Assembly: GCF_006874585.1 (NCBI RefSeq)
Contig: NZ_CP029764.1
Location: 23,593-87,592 of the forward strand
DNA from: Sphingomonas sp. IC081
GTDB lineage: Bacteria > Pseudomonadota > Alphaproteobacteria > Sphingomonadales > Sphingomonadaceae
Length of the DNA: 64,000 nt
Reading direction: 5' to 3'
Below, one piece after another: positions 33,612 through 40,912 of the stretch (the first letter of the stretch is position 1; each line of letters begins with the position of its first letter). The position numbers and the translations under genes are program-made. Below the pieces are notes generated by a model, which was given only the letters and a program-made list of their open reading frames with translations, was not told where the DNA came from and did no database searches.

Positions 33612-33658
33612 CAACGGATAGCGCCGGAAGCATCCGAGTAATCGGATCCTCCGTCAGT

Positions 33659-33913
33659 TTAATTGCCCGAGCGGTTGCGCGACACGTCCGCATAAGGTTT
33701 GCGGCGGCACTGGCTGCACCGAAGCCGCGCGATGAGTTCGTATATGCGGGTATCGAAAGAAATGCGGCGTGAGCGGGCGAAGTCGCCCAGCGGGGCGACG
33801 ACGCGGCGACCGCAAGCGCACTGGATGCGCAGATAGCAGCCTTGCCGATACCAGATAGGATCAATGGGCTTGGGGCGGTTGTAGTTCGCGGCCGTTGGGC
33901 GCTTATGCGCCAA
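33659..33913 (-). CDS. zinc-ribbon-like small protein (84 aa)
   Basis: CYLRIQCACGRRVVAPLGDF and RLRCSQCRRKPYADV give two CxC/CxxC pairs around a basic helix. Probably a nucleic-acid binding or structural zinc finger. Strand matches its neighbours. Function unknown. Confidence 0.6.
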   Translation of the reverse strand: MAHKRPTAANYNRPKPIDPIWYRQGCYLRIQCACGRRVVAPLGDFARSRRISFDTRIYELIARLRCSQCRRKPYADVSRNRSGN

Positions 33914-33952
33914 ACGGAACAGGAGGGGAACGCGCCGCGCGCACGCCGGTTA

Positions 33953-33981
33953 TTGGATTGGCAAGGGAAAAGGGCTATATA
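33953..33981 (+). promoter_or_regulatory. predicted promoter of antisense RNA
   Basis: -35 TTGGAT (33953-33958), 17-bp spacer, -10 TATATA (33976-33981), on the + strand, pointing at the terminator hairpin at 34022-34051. Confidence 0.6.
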
Positions 33982-33987
33982 GGCAAT

Positions 33988-34060
33988 GCTTCGTGTGCTG
34001 ATTCATTTCACGCACCTACCTGAACCCGCCGTGCTGTCACACGGCGGGTTCAAACTTTTA
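33988..34060 (+). ncRNA. predicted short antisense RNA opposite holin-like toxin mRNA
   Basis: A transcript from the promoter at 33953-33981 would start near 33988 and end after the hairpin 34022-34051 and its CUUUUAG tail, about 70 nt. The 3' end of the - strand toxin mRNA (34187 leftward) would run through the same hairpin, so the two RNAs would overlap at their 3' ends, as in txpA/ratA-type type I systems. No expression evidence. Confidence 0.45.
34022..34051 (+). terminator. intrinsic terminator, usable from both sides
   Basis: 12-bp arms GAACCCGCCGTG / CACGGCGGGTTC, 6-base loop, then AAACTTTTAG on the + strand. Read from the - strand it lies 47 bases past the toxin stop. Confidence 0.75.
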
Positions 34061-34097
34061 GGGCGGGCGGCCCTGTCAGACCACCCGCCCCGCTGGA

Positions 34098-34187
34098 TCA
34101 GCCCTTATCGGACTTCCCCAGCTTCACAATTGCAATCACGAGCGCGACGGCTGCGATCGTCAATTGAGCTGCTTCATATGCTGTCAA
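34098..34187 (-). CDS. 29-aa holin-like/type I toxin-like peptide
   Basis: TTG start at 34187, preceded by the near-perfect ribosome site AAAGGAGGTGAT. The peptide begins M-T-A-Y-E-A-A-Q and continues with one hydrophobic segment (LTIAAVALVIAIVKL), ending GKSDKG. The T-x-Y-E start followed by a single membrane span resembles TxpA/BsrG and holin-like toxins known mainly from Firmicutes. Its transcript faces the predicted antisense RNA at 33988-34060. Too short for usual gene finders. Confidence 0.55.
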   Translation of the reverse strand: MTAYEAAQLTIAAVALVIAIVKLGKSDKG

Positions 34188-34360
34188 ATCACATCACCTC
34201 CTTTGAGCGAGAGGATTTGCGAAAGGCCGCTGTCACAGTCCTTCGCCCTCGCTCGATGAAGGCTATACAACGGACTGGCGAGAATGCGCGCGAAACGCTC
34301 TTCACATTTTCATAAAGCCGTTGGATGATCCCCGGCGACCGTTGATGAAAAGGGGAAGCT

Positions 34361-34651
34361 ATGAGCCTCGTATCGCAGGTTAGTGCCGATGACTGGGAGA
34401 GCGCATGGCGAATAGTCCGTCATCGCGAAATCATGGAACGACTGATTCCGCTTTGGGCCGTGCTCGGCGTTGCGCTGGTGCTGATGGGCGTAGACCTGGG
34501 CGGGCGTCTGCTGTGGACGCTGCCGATGATCGGATATGTCTTTGGGGTGATGGCGGTCGATCACGGCCCTGATTACCGCGCCGCGAAATATTGGGTGCCG
34601 GTCCTGGGAAGCCAAGCGGCGGCGCTGCTGCCTCTCATCGCCAAATTCTAG
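34361..34651 (+). CDS. small membrane protein (96 aa)
   Basis: A charged N-terminal helix (SADDWESAWRIVRHREIMER) precedes two hydrophobic segments (LIPLWAVLGVALVLMGVDL; LLWTLPMIGYVFGVMAV). AAAAGGGGAAGCT precedes the ATG. Convergent with the gene at 34694; a palindrome lies between them. Unknown function. Confidence 0.65.
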   Translation: MSLVSQVSADDWESAWRIVRHREIMERLIPLWAVLGVALVLMGVDLGGRLLWTLPMIGYVFGVMAVDHGPDYRAAKYWVPVLGSQAAALLPLIAKF

Positions 34652-34665
34652 ATCTCTCTGAAAGC

Positions 34666-34681
34666 GGTGGCAGCTGCCACC
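34666..34681. repeat. GGTGGC-centred palindrome, site 2
   Basis: Perfect GGTGGCAGCTGCCACC extending to 22 bp (34663-34684), in the short gap between two convergent genes. Could work as a bidirectional terminator or a protein-binding site. Confidence 0.75.
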
Positions 34682-34693
34682 GCTCCACGCCGG

Positions 34694-35227
34694 TCAAGCT
34701 CTGCCCTCGAAGCGGGCGATCAGCTGCCCTGCTACGGAAGTAATTTCGGCGGGGTCGGCGGTTTGAGTGCAATCGCCGCCTACAACAGCGCCGAGCGTGC
34801 CGCCGTCCAGTTGGACAACGTGGACACGCCACACGTCGCGCCGGAGTTCGTATTGATCGGGAAGCGGCCTCTGCATGATTTCATGAAACACTAGGTCAAC
34901 CCATTGGCGCGCGTCCGGATCGGAAGACGCATCGGCGTAGTCGGCGCGGCTCGCCATGACGCTGTATCGGTCGCCTAGCATGAATTGGCGTTCGCGCGCG
35001 CGCCGGTCCTGCTCGATCCGCGTTACGCGATCTTTTTCCGCCCGCTTCATCGCCTGTTTCATCCGAACATCGTCGGCGCTGCGCGTCAGCGCCGCCATGA
35101 TGTTGGGGACGCGCGCGGGCATATAATGCCCCGCGCGCTCGGCCGCCTCGATCACAAATTGCAAATCGCTGATCTCGGTAGGCGAGAGGGTGACGCGAAC
35201 GGCGCTCGCCGTGTTGCTGATTTTCAT
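34694..35227 (-). CDS. hypothetical protein (177 aa)
   Basis: From ATG 35227: KISNTASAVRVTLSPTEISD, a helical Arg/Glu-rich centre (KQAMKRAEKDRVTRIEQDRR) and a mixed C-terminal domain with WRVHVVQLDGGTLGAVVGGD. Stop is 13 bp from palindrome site 2. Overlaps the upstream gene by ATGA. No family recognised. Confidence 0.6.
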   Translation of the reverse strand: MKISNTASAVRVTLSPTEISDLQFVIEAAERAGHYMPARVPNIMAALTRSADDVRMKQAMKRAEKDRVTRIEQDRRARERQFMLGDRYSVMASRADYADASSDPDARQWVDLVFHEIMQRPLPDQYELRRDVWRVHVVQLDGGTLGAVVGGDCTQTADPAEITSVAGQLIARFEGRA

Positions 35228-35433
35228 GGCTGCGGCTCCGGCTCTTCTTTCGCCTTGTAGGCGGCAAGGCCGATCCATGATCCGTTGTCGCCGCGAAACT
35301 GGCGCACAACATCGCCGCCGTCCCAATGGCCGGTGAAGATGCCGCGCCGGTTGATGCCGCCGACGGGGCGCGTGCGCGCCGCCAGAAGGCGGGCGCGGCG
35401 CGTGTCTCGATCTAGGTGGCGCATGGGTTGCAT
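35224..35433 (-). CDS. small hypothetical protein (69 aa)
   Basis: QPMRHLDRDTRRARLLAART, then a Gly/Arg/Trp-rich stretch with GIFTGHWDGGDVVRQFRGDN and a polar tail. AGGAAGG 7 bases before ATG 35433 decides the start. Coupled to the gene at 34694. Unknown. Confidence 0.6.
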   Translation of the reverse strand: MQPMRHLDRDTRRARLLAARTRPVGGINRRGIFTGHWDGGDVVRQFRGDNGSWIGLAAYKAKEEPEPQP

Positions 35434-35445
35434 GGTCAATCCTTC

Positions 35446-35712
35446 CTATTCGCTGGCGGTGTCGAGGTTTGTGCCGATCTCGTCGGCGTCGAAGTCTTCA
35501 AGGGCTGAAATCGCGCTTTCCAGTTCGGAAACTGCGGCGTCCATCGCCTGCGCACGTTCGCTGTCCTCAAGGCTGGGTGGTAGATTCTCGCGGGCGGCCT
35601 GTTCGTCATCCTTGACGGTTTCAAGCATGTCGCGCGCCTCATCCAACAGGGCTTTGCCCTTGTCGATCAGCACGCGGGCGGCGGCGATCTGCTTGCGGCG
35701 TTCGCGGTTCAT
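35446..35712 (-). CDS. acidic coiled-coil protein (88 aa)
   Basis: NRERRKQIAAARVLIDKGKA followed by long heptad-like helix LLDEARDMLETVKDDEQAAR and an acidic C-terminus (LESAISALEDFDADEIG). Overlaps the next upstream stop (ATGA, 35709). Unknown; might be a structural or antitoxin-like partner, without evidence. Confidence 0.65.
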   Translation of the reverse strand: MNRERRKQIAAARVLIDKGKALLDEARDMLETVKDDEQAARENLPPSLEDSERAQAMDAAVSELESAISALEDFDADEIGTNLDTASE

Positions 35713-35996
35713 GCCTCTGCCCTCACGTCGCCGCTGTCGATCTGGAATCCTGCGCGGGCCAGCTCGTCACAAAGGGCGTGCTGCCTCTCTTCGCGGGTGC
35801 CGCTGGTGGCGATATAGCTGCATCGCCCCCAATGGAACGCGAAGCCTGCACGTTTCAGGCATCCGCGAAACCGCTGGTGGGTGCGGTGGCTCCAATCCAG
35901 TGTGCCCGCATAGTTGCGGAAAGCGGCGACGGCGCAGACGGAACCATAATTCTCATCACGCCAGCTAAGCTCGATAACCGGGGGCGATTTGGTCAT
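35709..35996 (-). CDS. hypothetical protein (95 aa)
   Basis: From ATG 35996: TKSPPVIELSWRDENYGSVC, then VAAFRNYAGTLDWSHRTHQR and a Cys-rich helical end. Overlaps the following gene by 4 bp. No family recognised. Confidence 0.6.
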   Translation of the reverse strand: MTKSPPVIELSWRDENYGSVCAVAAFRNYAGTLDWSHRTHQRFRGCLKRAGFAFHWGRCSYIATSGTREERQHALCDELARAGFQIDSGDVRAEA

Positions 35997-36007
35997 GATG
36001 GCCTCCC

Positions 36008-36397
36008 TCAATATTCACTGGTTAGGAGAATGGTGAGCACGCGGGTTGTGGCATCGGGATTCCACGGTTCGGCGCTGCCAAATTCAAGATCGCGGTCGTA
36101 ATAGTCGAACTTCCACATGACCGAGAGGGCTGGGCGCGTGCTGTCGTCAGTCCAGCGGGTATGCCATTGGCCAATCACATCACGATAAAGGAAACCGGCG
36201 TCATGCTCGCCGTGCGGGTCGTTGTCGGGTGTGAAATCCTCAAAGCCCTCGATCATCTTGAGAATGTCGGACTGCGTGTTCTCGTCCAGCGCCGCGATGC
36301 CTTGCGTAATCACGGTGCGACAAGTCACACCCATCGTTCGCCGCGCAATGTCGTTCAGCGCCGCGATGGTGGCGATCTGGTCAGTTGTCGCTTCCAT
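36008..36397 (-). CDS. DUF3768 domain protein
   Basis: 129 residues. IAALNDIARRTMGVTCRTVI and ITQGIAALDENTQSDILKMI match DUF3768, a small family found almost only in alphaproteobacterial plasmids and ICEs. The C-terminal half is mixed (FDYYDRDLEFGSAEPWNPDA). ATG 36397; repeat R3 copy C starts 6 bp upstream and supplies AAAGGAG, so it heads the operon down to 34694. Confidence 0.75.
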   Translation of the reverse strand: MEATTDQIATIAALNDIARRTMGVTCRTVITQGIAALDENTQSDILKMIEGFEDFTPDNDPHGEHDAGFLYRDVIGQWHTRWTDDSTRPALSVMWKFDYYDRDLEFGSAEPWNPDATTRVLTILLTSEY

Positions 36398-36402
36398 TTT
36401 CC

Positions 36403-36645
36403 TCACTCCTTTAGGCGAAGCCGCTGCCTGCGGCCTGCGGCTCTGACCCGCTGGCGAAGCGCGGGATGGGGAGGGGGAAGCAAAATCGATGGGAGTGGTG
36501 CGGGCGGCGCGTCTAGGGAGGCCCCGGCGCGCGCGAGCGCGCCGGAACTGGCCGAACTTGGCGTGCAACCCGGTCCTGTCGATTATGCTTCGGGAACGAA
36601 AGGGCGGGTGCCCTTGGTGTTCCCCCCGGTGGCAACTGCCACCAC
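36403..36645. repeat. about 242-bp direct repeat R3, copy C
   Basis: Nearly identical to 39295-39536 (about three differences seen). It includes the ribosome site of the gene it precedes, a GC-rich inverted stretch and the palindrome GGTGGCAACTGCCACC at 36628-36643 (site 3). The gap 36398-36725 holds no gene; a short CGCGCGGCCCTGGCCGCTCA segment at about 36702 is also shared with 39544. Confidence 0.85.
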
Positions 36646-36725
36646 TGACGGGGCGCGGCCCTGGGCCGCTCGATCCTATGTGGCAGCTGACAGACTACTA
36701 GGCGCGCGGCCCTGGCCGCTCATTT

Positions 36726-38009
36726 TCAGCGCTCGCGGTCCTTTGATTTCTCGGCCGCCTGTGTCGGTGATTTGCCTTCGCGCAATGTTGCGGCGACATG
36801 CGCCTTTGCGCTTTCGACGATCTGCGCCAGCTGTTCCTTCGATGCGCCGCGCTCGGTAGCTGTCGCGACGCGCTTATCAATGGCGAGCTGGAATTGCGCG
36901 AACCTGGCATCGGCCCGGTTCTGCTCAGGCGAGTTTTTCTCGAATTGCGCGGCAAGGCGTAGATCAACCTGACTGACGCCGGGAGGCATGACTTGCAGAC
37001 GTAGCGCGCGATCGGCGGCCTGAATGTCGCGGTCGGTCATTTTCGAAAGGAAATCTGCGGCGCCCGCGCTGATGGCGCGGACTCTTTGCAGCGGGTCCAT
37101 GCCCTCGGACCAATTGACCTCGATCTGATGATAGCGGCGTTGCTCAATCAGCTGAAGGTGGTGCATCGGCCCTTTGGGATCGCGGAAAAAGGCAAGCTCC
37201 TGCGCTGAACGTGCGGCCAGCTGGCGCATGTCAGCGGACGTTTCCGCGATCCGGTTAAGCTGCTCATGCTGCCGCGACGCAACGGTTTGCGCAGTAGGTA
37301 GGTAACGGCTAATTTGATCCTTGGCCTGCTCGATACTCATTGCGCGCCGTTCGCCAACTGGCATGAGAGATTCCATCGAGGGCGGAAACGCGATGCCCGC
37401 TGGCCCACGCGCTGGCTCGACGCGGTTCTGTTCGAGCGGCATTGCATCGCGGATGACTTTGGCGAGGGAGGCGTGATTTCCGGTATGGAAGCTATCGCGG
37501 CTCGCCTCCATCCAGTCCTTCGGCCCCATTGCCTGGATCGAGACGAATTTTTCGGCCGCAAGGGAATGTAGCTGCAAGTGCAGCCGCATGGTGCGACCAT
37601 TGCCCTCACGGAACGGATGAACGGCATTTAATTCGGAAATATGTCGCCCCATGGTATCGGCAAAGCGATCACGATCCATCGACTTGAGGGTTTGGAGGTC
37701 GGGCAGCTGCTTAAATTCGTGCTCCATGCTGCGGGCAATGAAGTGCGCTCGGGCAAAAGTGCTGCCGGGTTTGCTTATGTCCACGGTCCGAAAGCGCCCC
37801 GCCCAATCATATACGTCCTGAAACAGATGATTGTGCAGTTCGCGATACTCGCGCGCATTCGTCGCCGGCGCGGCGCGCTGCACGACCAGCTCGCCATGTC
37901 GGACAACCGAGAAGAAAGCTTCTCGCTCCTTGAGGATATTATCGTCGCGGATTCCCAGCTTGTTCCGAAGAACGTCGCTGTTACGCCAGGTGTAAGGGTC
38001 GCTCACCAA
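36726..38009 (-). CDS. fic: Fic family protein, AMP-transferase-type toxin
   Basis: 427 residues. Canonical Fic core: HISELNAVHPFREGNGRTMR with catalytic His and nucleotide-binding loop; the flap lies around residues 90-110. A long helical C-terminal region follows (about 200 residues, Gln/Glu/Arg-rich). TTG 38009 follows the antitoxin stop directly, GTG 38006 also possible. Fic enzymes transfer AMP to target proteins and are held by a small upstream antitoxin, as seen here. Confidence 0.85.
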   Translation of the reverse strand: MVSDPYTWRNSDVLRNKLGIRDDNILKEREAFFSVVRHGELVVQRAAPATNAREYRELHNHLFQDVYDWAGRFRTVDISKPGSTFARAHFIARSMEHEFKQLPDLQTLKSMDRDRFADTMGRHISELNAVHPFREGNGRTMRLHLQLHSLAAEKFVSIQAMGPKDWMEASRDSFHTGNHASLAKVIRDAMPLEQNRVEPARGPAGIAFPPSMESLMPVGERRAMSIEQAKDQISRYLPTAQTVASRQHEQLNRIAETSADMRQLAARSAQELAFFRDPKGPMHHLQLIEQRRYHQIEVNWSEGMDPLQRVRAISAGAADFLSKMTDRDIQAADRALRLQVMPPGVSQVDLRLAAQFEKNSPEQNRADARFAQFQLAIDKRVATATERGASKEQLAQIVESAKAHVAATLREGKSPTQAAEKSKDRER

Positions 38010-38270
38010 TCATGCAGCAAGTTTCTGGCGGGACAGAACATCACGGTTGTAGTCCTGCGCCAGACCAATCACCACATCGACGGGAATTTGGGTTTCGACC
38101 AACAGCAAACAAAAAGAATGGTCATCCGAAACCAATTCAAGTCCTTCAATCTTGCAATTTGCGATTGCTTCGCAATAAGCTGCCATCACGTCAGGAATGT
38201 CTTCCTGCCGACGCGGCTCATACCCCATCGCCTTGATGCGATTCCTGTAGGTGTCGATGATATTTTCCAT
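38010..38270 (-). CDS. VbhA/FicA-like antitoxin
   Basis: 86 residues (ENIIDTYRNRIKAMGYEPRR ... YCEAIANCKIEGLELVSDDH). The segment IANCKIEGLEL fits the Fic-inhibitory helix (S/T)xxxEG except that Asn replaces Ser/Thr. It ends on the base before the fic start codon. GTGCAAAATG context with AGG upstream; ATG 38270 chosen over upstream in-frame ATGs because these fall before a plausible -10 (TATATA, about 38320). Confidence 0.7.
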   Translation of the reverse strand: MENIIDTYRNRIKAMGYEPRRQEDIPDVMAAYCEAIANCKIEGLELVSDDHSFCLLLVETQIPVDVVIGLAQDYNRDVLSRQKLAA

Positions 38271-38369
38271 TTTGCACCTAAAAACGACCTGCTCCCGCCC
38301 ATAGTTAACATGTCGGGATTTGTATATAAACCACATTGAGTAGCCCCCCATATTTCACTTTCCTGAAAT

Positions 38370-38395
38370 GAGACGCCGCGCAAGCGCGGCGTCTC
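38370..38395 (-). terminator. terminator after ardC
   Basis: 12-bp arms GAGACGCCGCGC / GCGCGGCGTCTC with a 2-base loop, 23 bp past the ardC stop on the - strand. The following ATTTCAGG is weakly U-rich. Confidence 0.7.
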
Positions 38396-38418
38396 GTGCA
38401 TTTTGCGGGGCGGGGCAT

Positions 38419-39291
38419 TCAATCCGCTTGGTCGGTCATCATCGCCAATAGGTAGTCGGCGGCGTTCTGCGCCTCGCGGGCTGCCTCAAAAATGGCGCGC
38501 TTGTCGTTGCGGAGCGCGGTCAACCAGTGCTCGATATACGCGGCATGGTCTTCGCGTTCCTCGACCTTGAAACCGACAATCGCGCCGATGAAGGATGCGC
38601 CCAGCTCGGCCACGAGTTCGTCCCTCGCATAGTCGGCGCGGCTCGTTGAAATCAGGGTTTTTCGGTTGAGGCGGCTTTCATGCCCTGCATGATGCACGGC
38701 CTCATGCGCAAGCGTGGCATAGTAGTCGTCGGCGGAATGGAACGCTTCAAAAGCGGGCATTTGGATATAGTCGTCGCGGGTGTGGTAATAGGCTTGCGAT
38801 CCGCCGATGCGAACGGTTGCGTCGATGCGAGAGAACATCACTTCAAGCTCAACGTCGCGGGTTTCGGGATTGGTGATGATCGGGGCGGGCGCGGGATATT
38901 TGCCGTCCAGTCCTTCGACCTGATCGGCATTGAAAACCGTGTATCGTTTCAAGAACGGAATGGCGCGCTCGTTGTCCGTCTCGGAGTCTTTCACGACAAG
39001 CTTGTTGGCATAGACAATGGTGGTTCCCTTGCTGCCCTTCCTGACATTGCCGCCCAGCTCCAACGCCTGTTTGAAGGTCAGCCAATAGGGCGAGGCGAAG
39101 CCCTGACGCATAGCGCTGGCCCAAAGGCTGAGGACGTTGATCCCACGATAGGCGACCCCATTGTGCCGGAGCGGAATGGTCGGCCCACCGCTCCACGGCT
39201 TCACCCACGGCTTGGTGCCCGCTTCCAGCATCGCAAGAATGTCGTCGGTGACGGCCTGATAAATGTCGATCCGGTTCGTTTCCTTAGCCAT
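38419..39291 (-). CDS. ardC: ArdC-family antirestriction protein
   Basis: 290 residues. N-terminal ssDNA-binding domain (KPWVKPWSGG, YRGINVLSLW, GNVRKGSKGTTIVYANKL) and C-terminal zincin-like domain with TLAHEAVHHAGHESRLNR (HExxH). ArdC protects incoming single-stranded plasmid DNA from restriction during conjugation. Repeat R3 copy D lies 4 bp upstream and provides its leader and ribosome site. Confidence 0.92.
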   Translation of the reverse strand: MAKETNRIDIYQAVTDDILAMLEAGTKPWVKPWSGGPTIPLRHNGVAYRGINVLSLWASAMRQGFASPYWLTFKQALELGGNVRKGSKGTTIVYANKLVVKDSETDNERAIPFLKRYTVFNADQVEGLDGKYPAPAPIITNPETRDVELEVMFSRIDATVRIGGSQAYYHTRDDYIQMPAFEAFHSADDYYATLAHEAVHHAGHESRLNRKTLISTSRADYARDELVAELGASFIGAIVGFKVEEREDHAAYIEHWLTALRNDKRAIFEAAREAQNAADYLLAMMTDQAD

Positions 39292-39294
39292 TTT

Positions 39295-39536
39295 TCACTC
39301 CTTTAGGCGAAGCCGCTGCCTGCGGCCTGCGGCTCTGACCCGCTGGCGAAGCGCGGGATGGGGAGGGGGAAGCAAAATCGATGGGAGTGGTGCGGGCGGC
39401 GCGTCTAGGGAGGCCCCGGCGCGCGCGATCGCGCCGGAACTGGCCGAACTTGGCGTGCAACCCGGTCCTGTCGATTATGCTTCGGGAACGAAAGGGCGGG
39501 TGCCCTTGGTGTTCCCCCGGTGGCAGCTGCCACCAC
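39295..39536. repeat. about 242-bp direct repeat R3, copy D
   Basis: Pairs with 36403-36645. Ends in the perfect palindrome GGTGGCAGCTGCCACC at 39519-39534 (site 4). The two copies bracket the fic-antitoxin-ardC block. The gap 39292-39673 holds no gene. Confidence 0.85.
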
Positions 39537-39607
39537 CGGCAACGCGCGGCCCTGGCCGCTCATTATACGCGGCCGATTTTACCGGCTGCGTTCTGTAAAA
39601 TGGGTGC

Positions 39608-39623
39608 GGTGGCAGCTGCCACC
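39608..39623. repeat. GGTGGC-centred palindrome, site 5
   Basis: Perfect GGTGGCAGCTGCCACC, 74 bp from site 4, between repeat R3 copy D and the 3' end of the ParB-like gene. Confidence 0.75.
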
Positions 39624-39673
39624 GCCCCGCAAGTTTGCGGGGAGCGCGGGAGTGAAGCGCGCTCCCCATGCCG

Positions 39674-40912
39674 TCATGCCGCTTGGCTTTCGCTATCAGC
39701 GGCATCGGGCAAGGCAGAGGGTCGAAGGGCGGGGGGCAGGATGCGCCGCCCCGCAAGGCGCTCGTTGACCGTCACGGCAAGATCAGAGCGCTTCATGGTC
39801 TGGCAATTCTCTGCGGCGTCGTTGCCGCAACCTTCGGCCAGCAGCTTCAAGAGCGTGGCCTTGCTAAGCTGGTCATAGAATACCTGATTGGGTTCCCACT
39901 TGTCGGCCATGTCGATCTGCGCGGCCGCGACGATCTGCGCCAGCTGGCGGTCGCGGTCGCTATGGAACGAAAGGCTCGTGATCTGCGAGGCCACGCAGTA
40001 GGCCAGCAGCCGCAATTTCGCTTCGCTGTCCATCTGGCGCATGTCGTCCAGCGTGGGTGTCTCGGCCAAGCGGGCAAGATCGGCCCCCGCGATTTCGTCA
40101 ATGTCGGCAATCGTGGAATGGCCCATGATCGCCTCGTCAACATGGAAGCGGTTCTTCTCGGCGGTGATTTCGGCGGCTTGTTGCCACGAATAGGAGTTGC
40201 CGCGAACCTGCCCCAATAGGCCCGTCAAGAGCACGTCCAGCGCCAGCTCCGGGTCGCTGGCAAGGGCTTCCCGAACCGCCATCGTGCGGATGCCGCCCAG
40301 CTGATCCATGACCTTCTGCGAGTAGTCGGGCCGGGGAGGCTTGGGGCCATCGGCGGCGGTGCCCTTGGCGCTGCGCGTGAACGCAACCTGTTCGATACCG
40401 TCATGCCCGATGAAGACGATAAGCGAGTGCTCGGCCTTCTGCTCGGCGGTGAAGACGCGGCAAGCCGATACGATAGCGTCCTGCTTGCAGGTAAGGGCGC
40501 GCAACTCGTCGTCATAGTCGTGCTCGTCCTCGTCCACCTCGCTTTCCCGCTTGGCGATTGCCGCCTCGATCTCGACCAGCTGCGCGGTTTCTTCCTCGGT
40601 CGGATGGCGCTCGCCAGCGGGTTCCAGATGGCCGCGCATCCAGTAGGAATCAGGCCGGTAGAGCTGCCCTTCTGCATCGCGCCAGCCATCTTCGCGCGCC
40701 GCCTTGGCGATGGCGTCGAGCCGATCTTGCACAAGGTCCATGACAAGGCCCGCATCATCGCAATAGCGACGTTCTCCGAAAAGATCGGTGGTGAAGGTGC
40801 CGCCTGCGGCGCAATAGGCTTCCTCGCCTACAATGCGAAAATGCTTGTCGGTATCGGCAACCTTCTCCTGGGTGAGCATGGCGCGGATTTGGTGGGCGTT
40901 GTGGCTCTGTTG
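39674..40912 (-). pseudogene. ParB-like partition protein, N-terminus removed by IS6100
   Basis: The last 413 or so residues of a large ParB/Spo0J-related plasmid protein (RAMLTQEKVADTDKHFRIVG ... MKRSDLAVTVNERLAGRRIL). The region visible lies after the ParB nuclease-like and HTH domains and includes an acidic helix (REDEHDYDDEL-like) plus long helices. The gene begins inside or beyond IS6100, whose left end is at 40913, so start and DNA-binding part are missing. Assignment rests on resemblance to large sphingomonad ParB proteins. Confidence 0.65.

Noticed and set aside
34022..34051. Terminator of the gene at 34361
   Set aside because: It lies upstream of that gene on the same strand, so it belongs to the short RNA starting near 33988.
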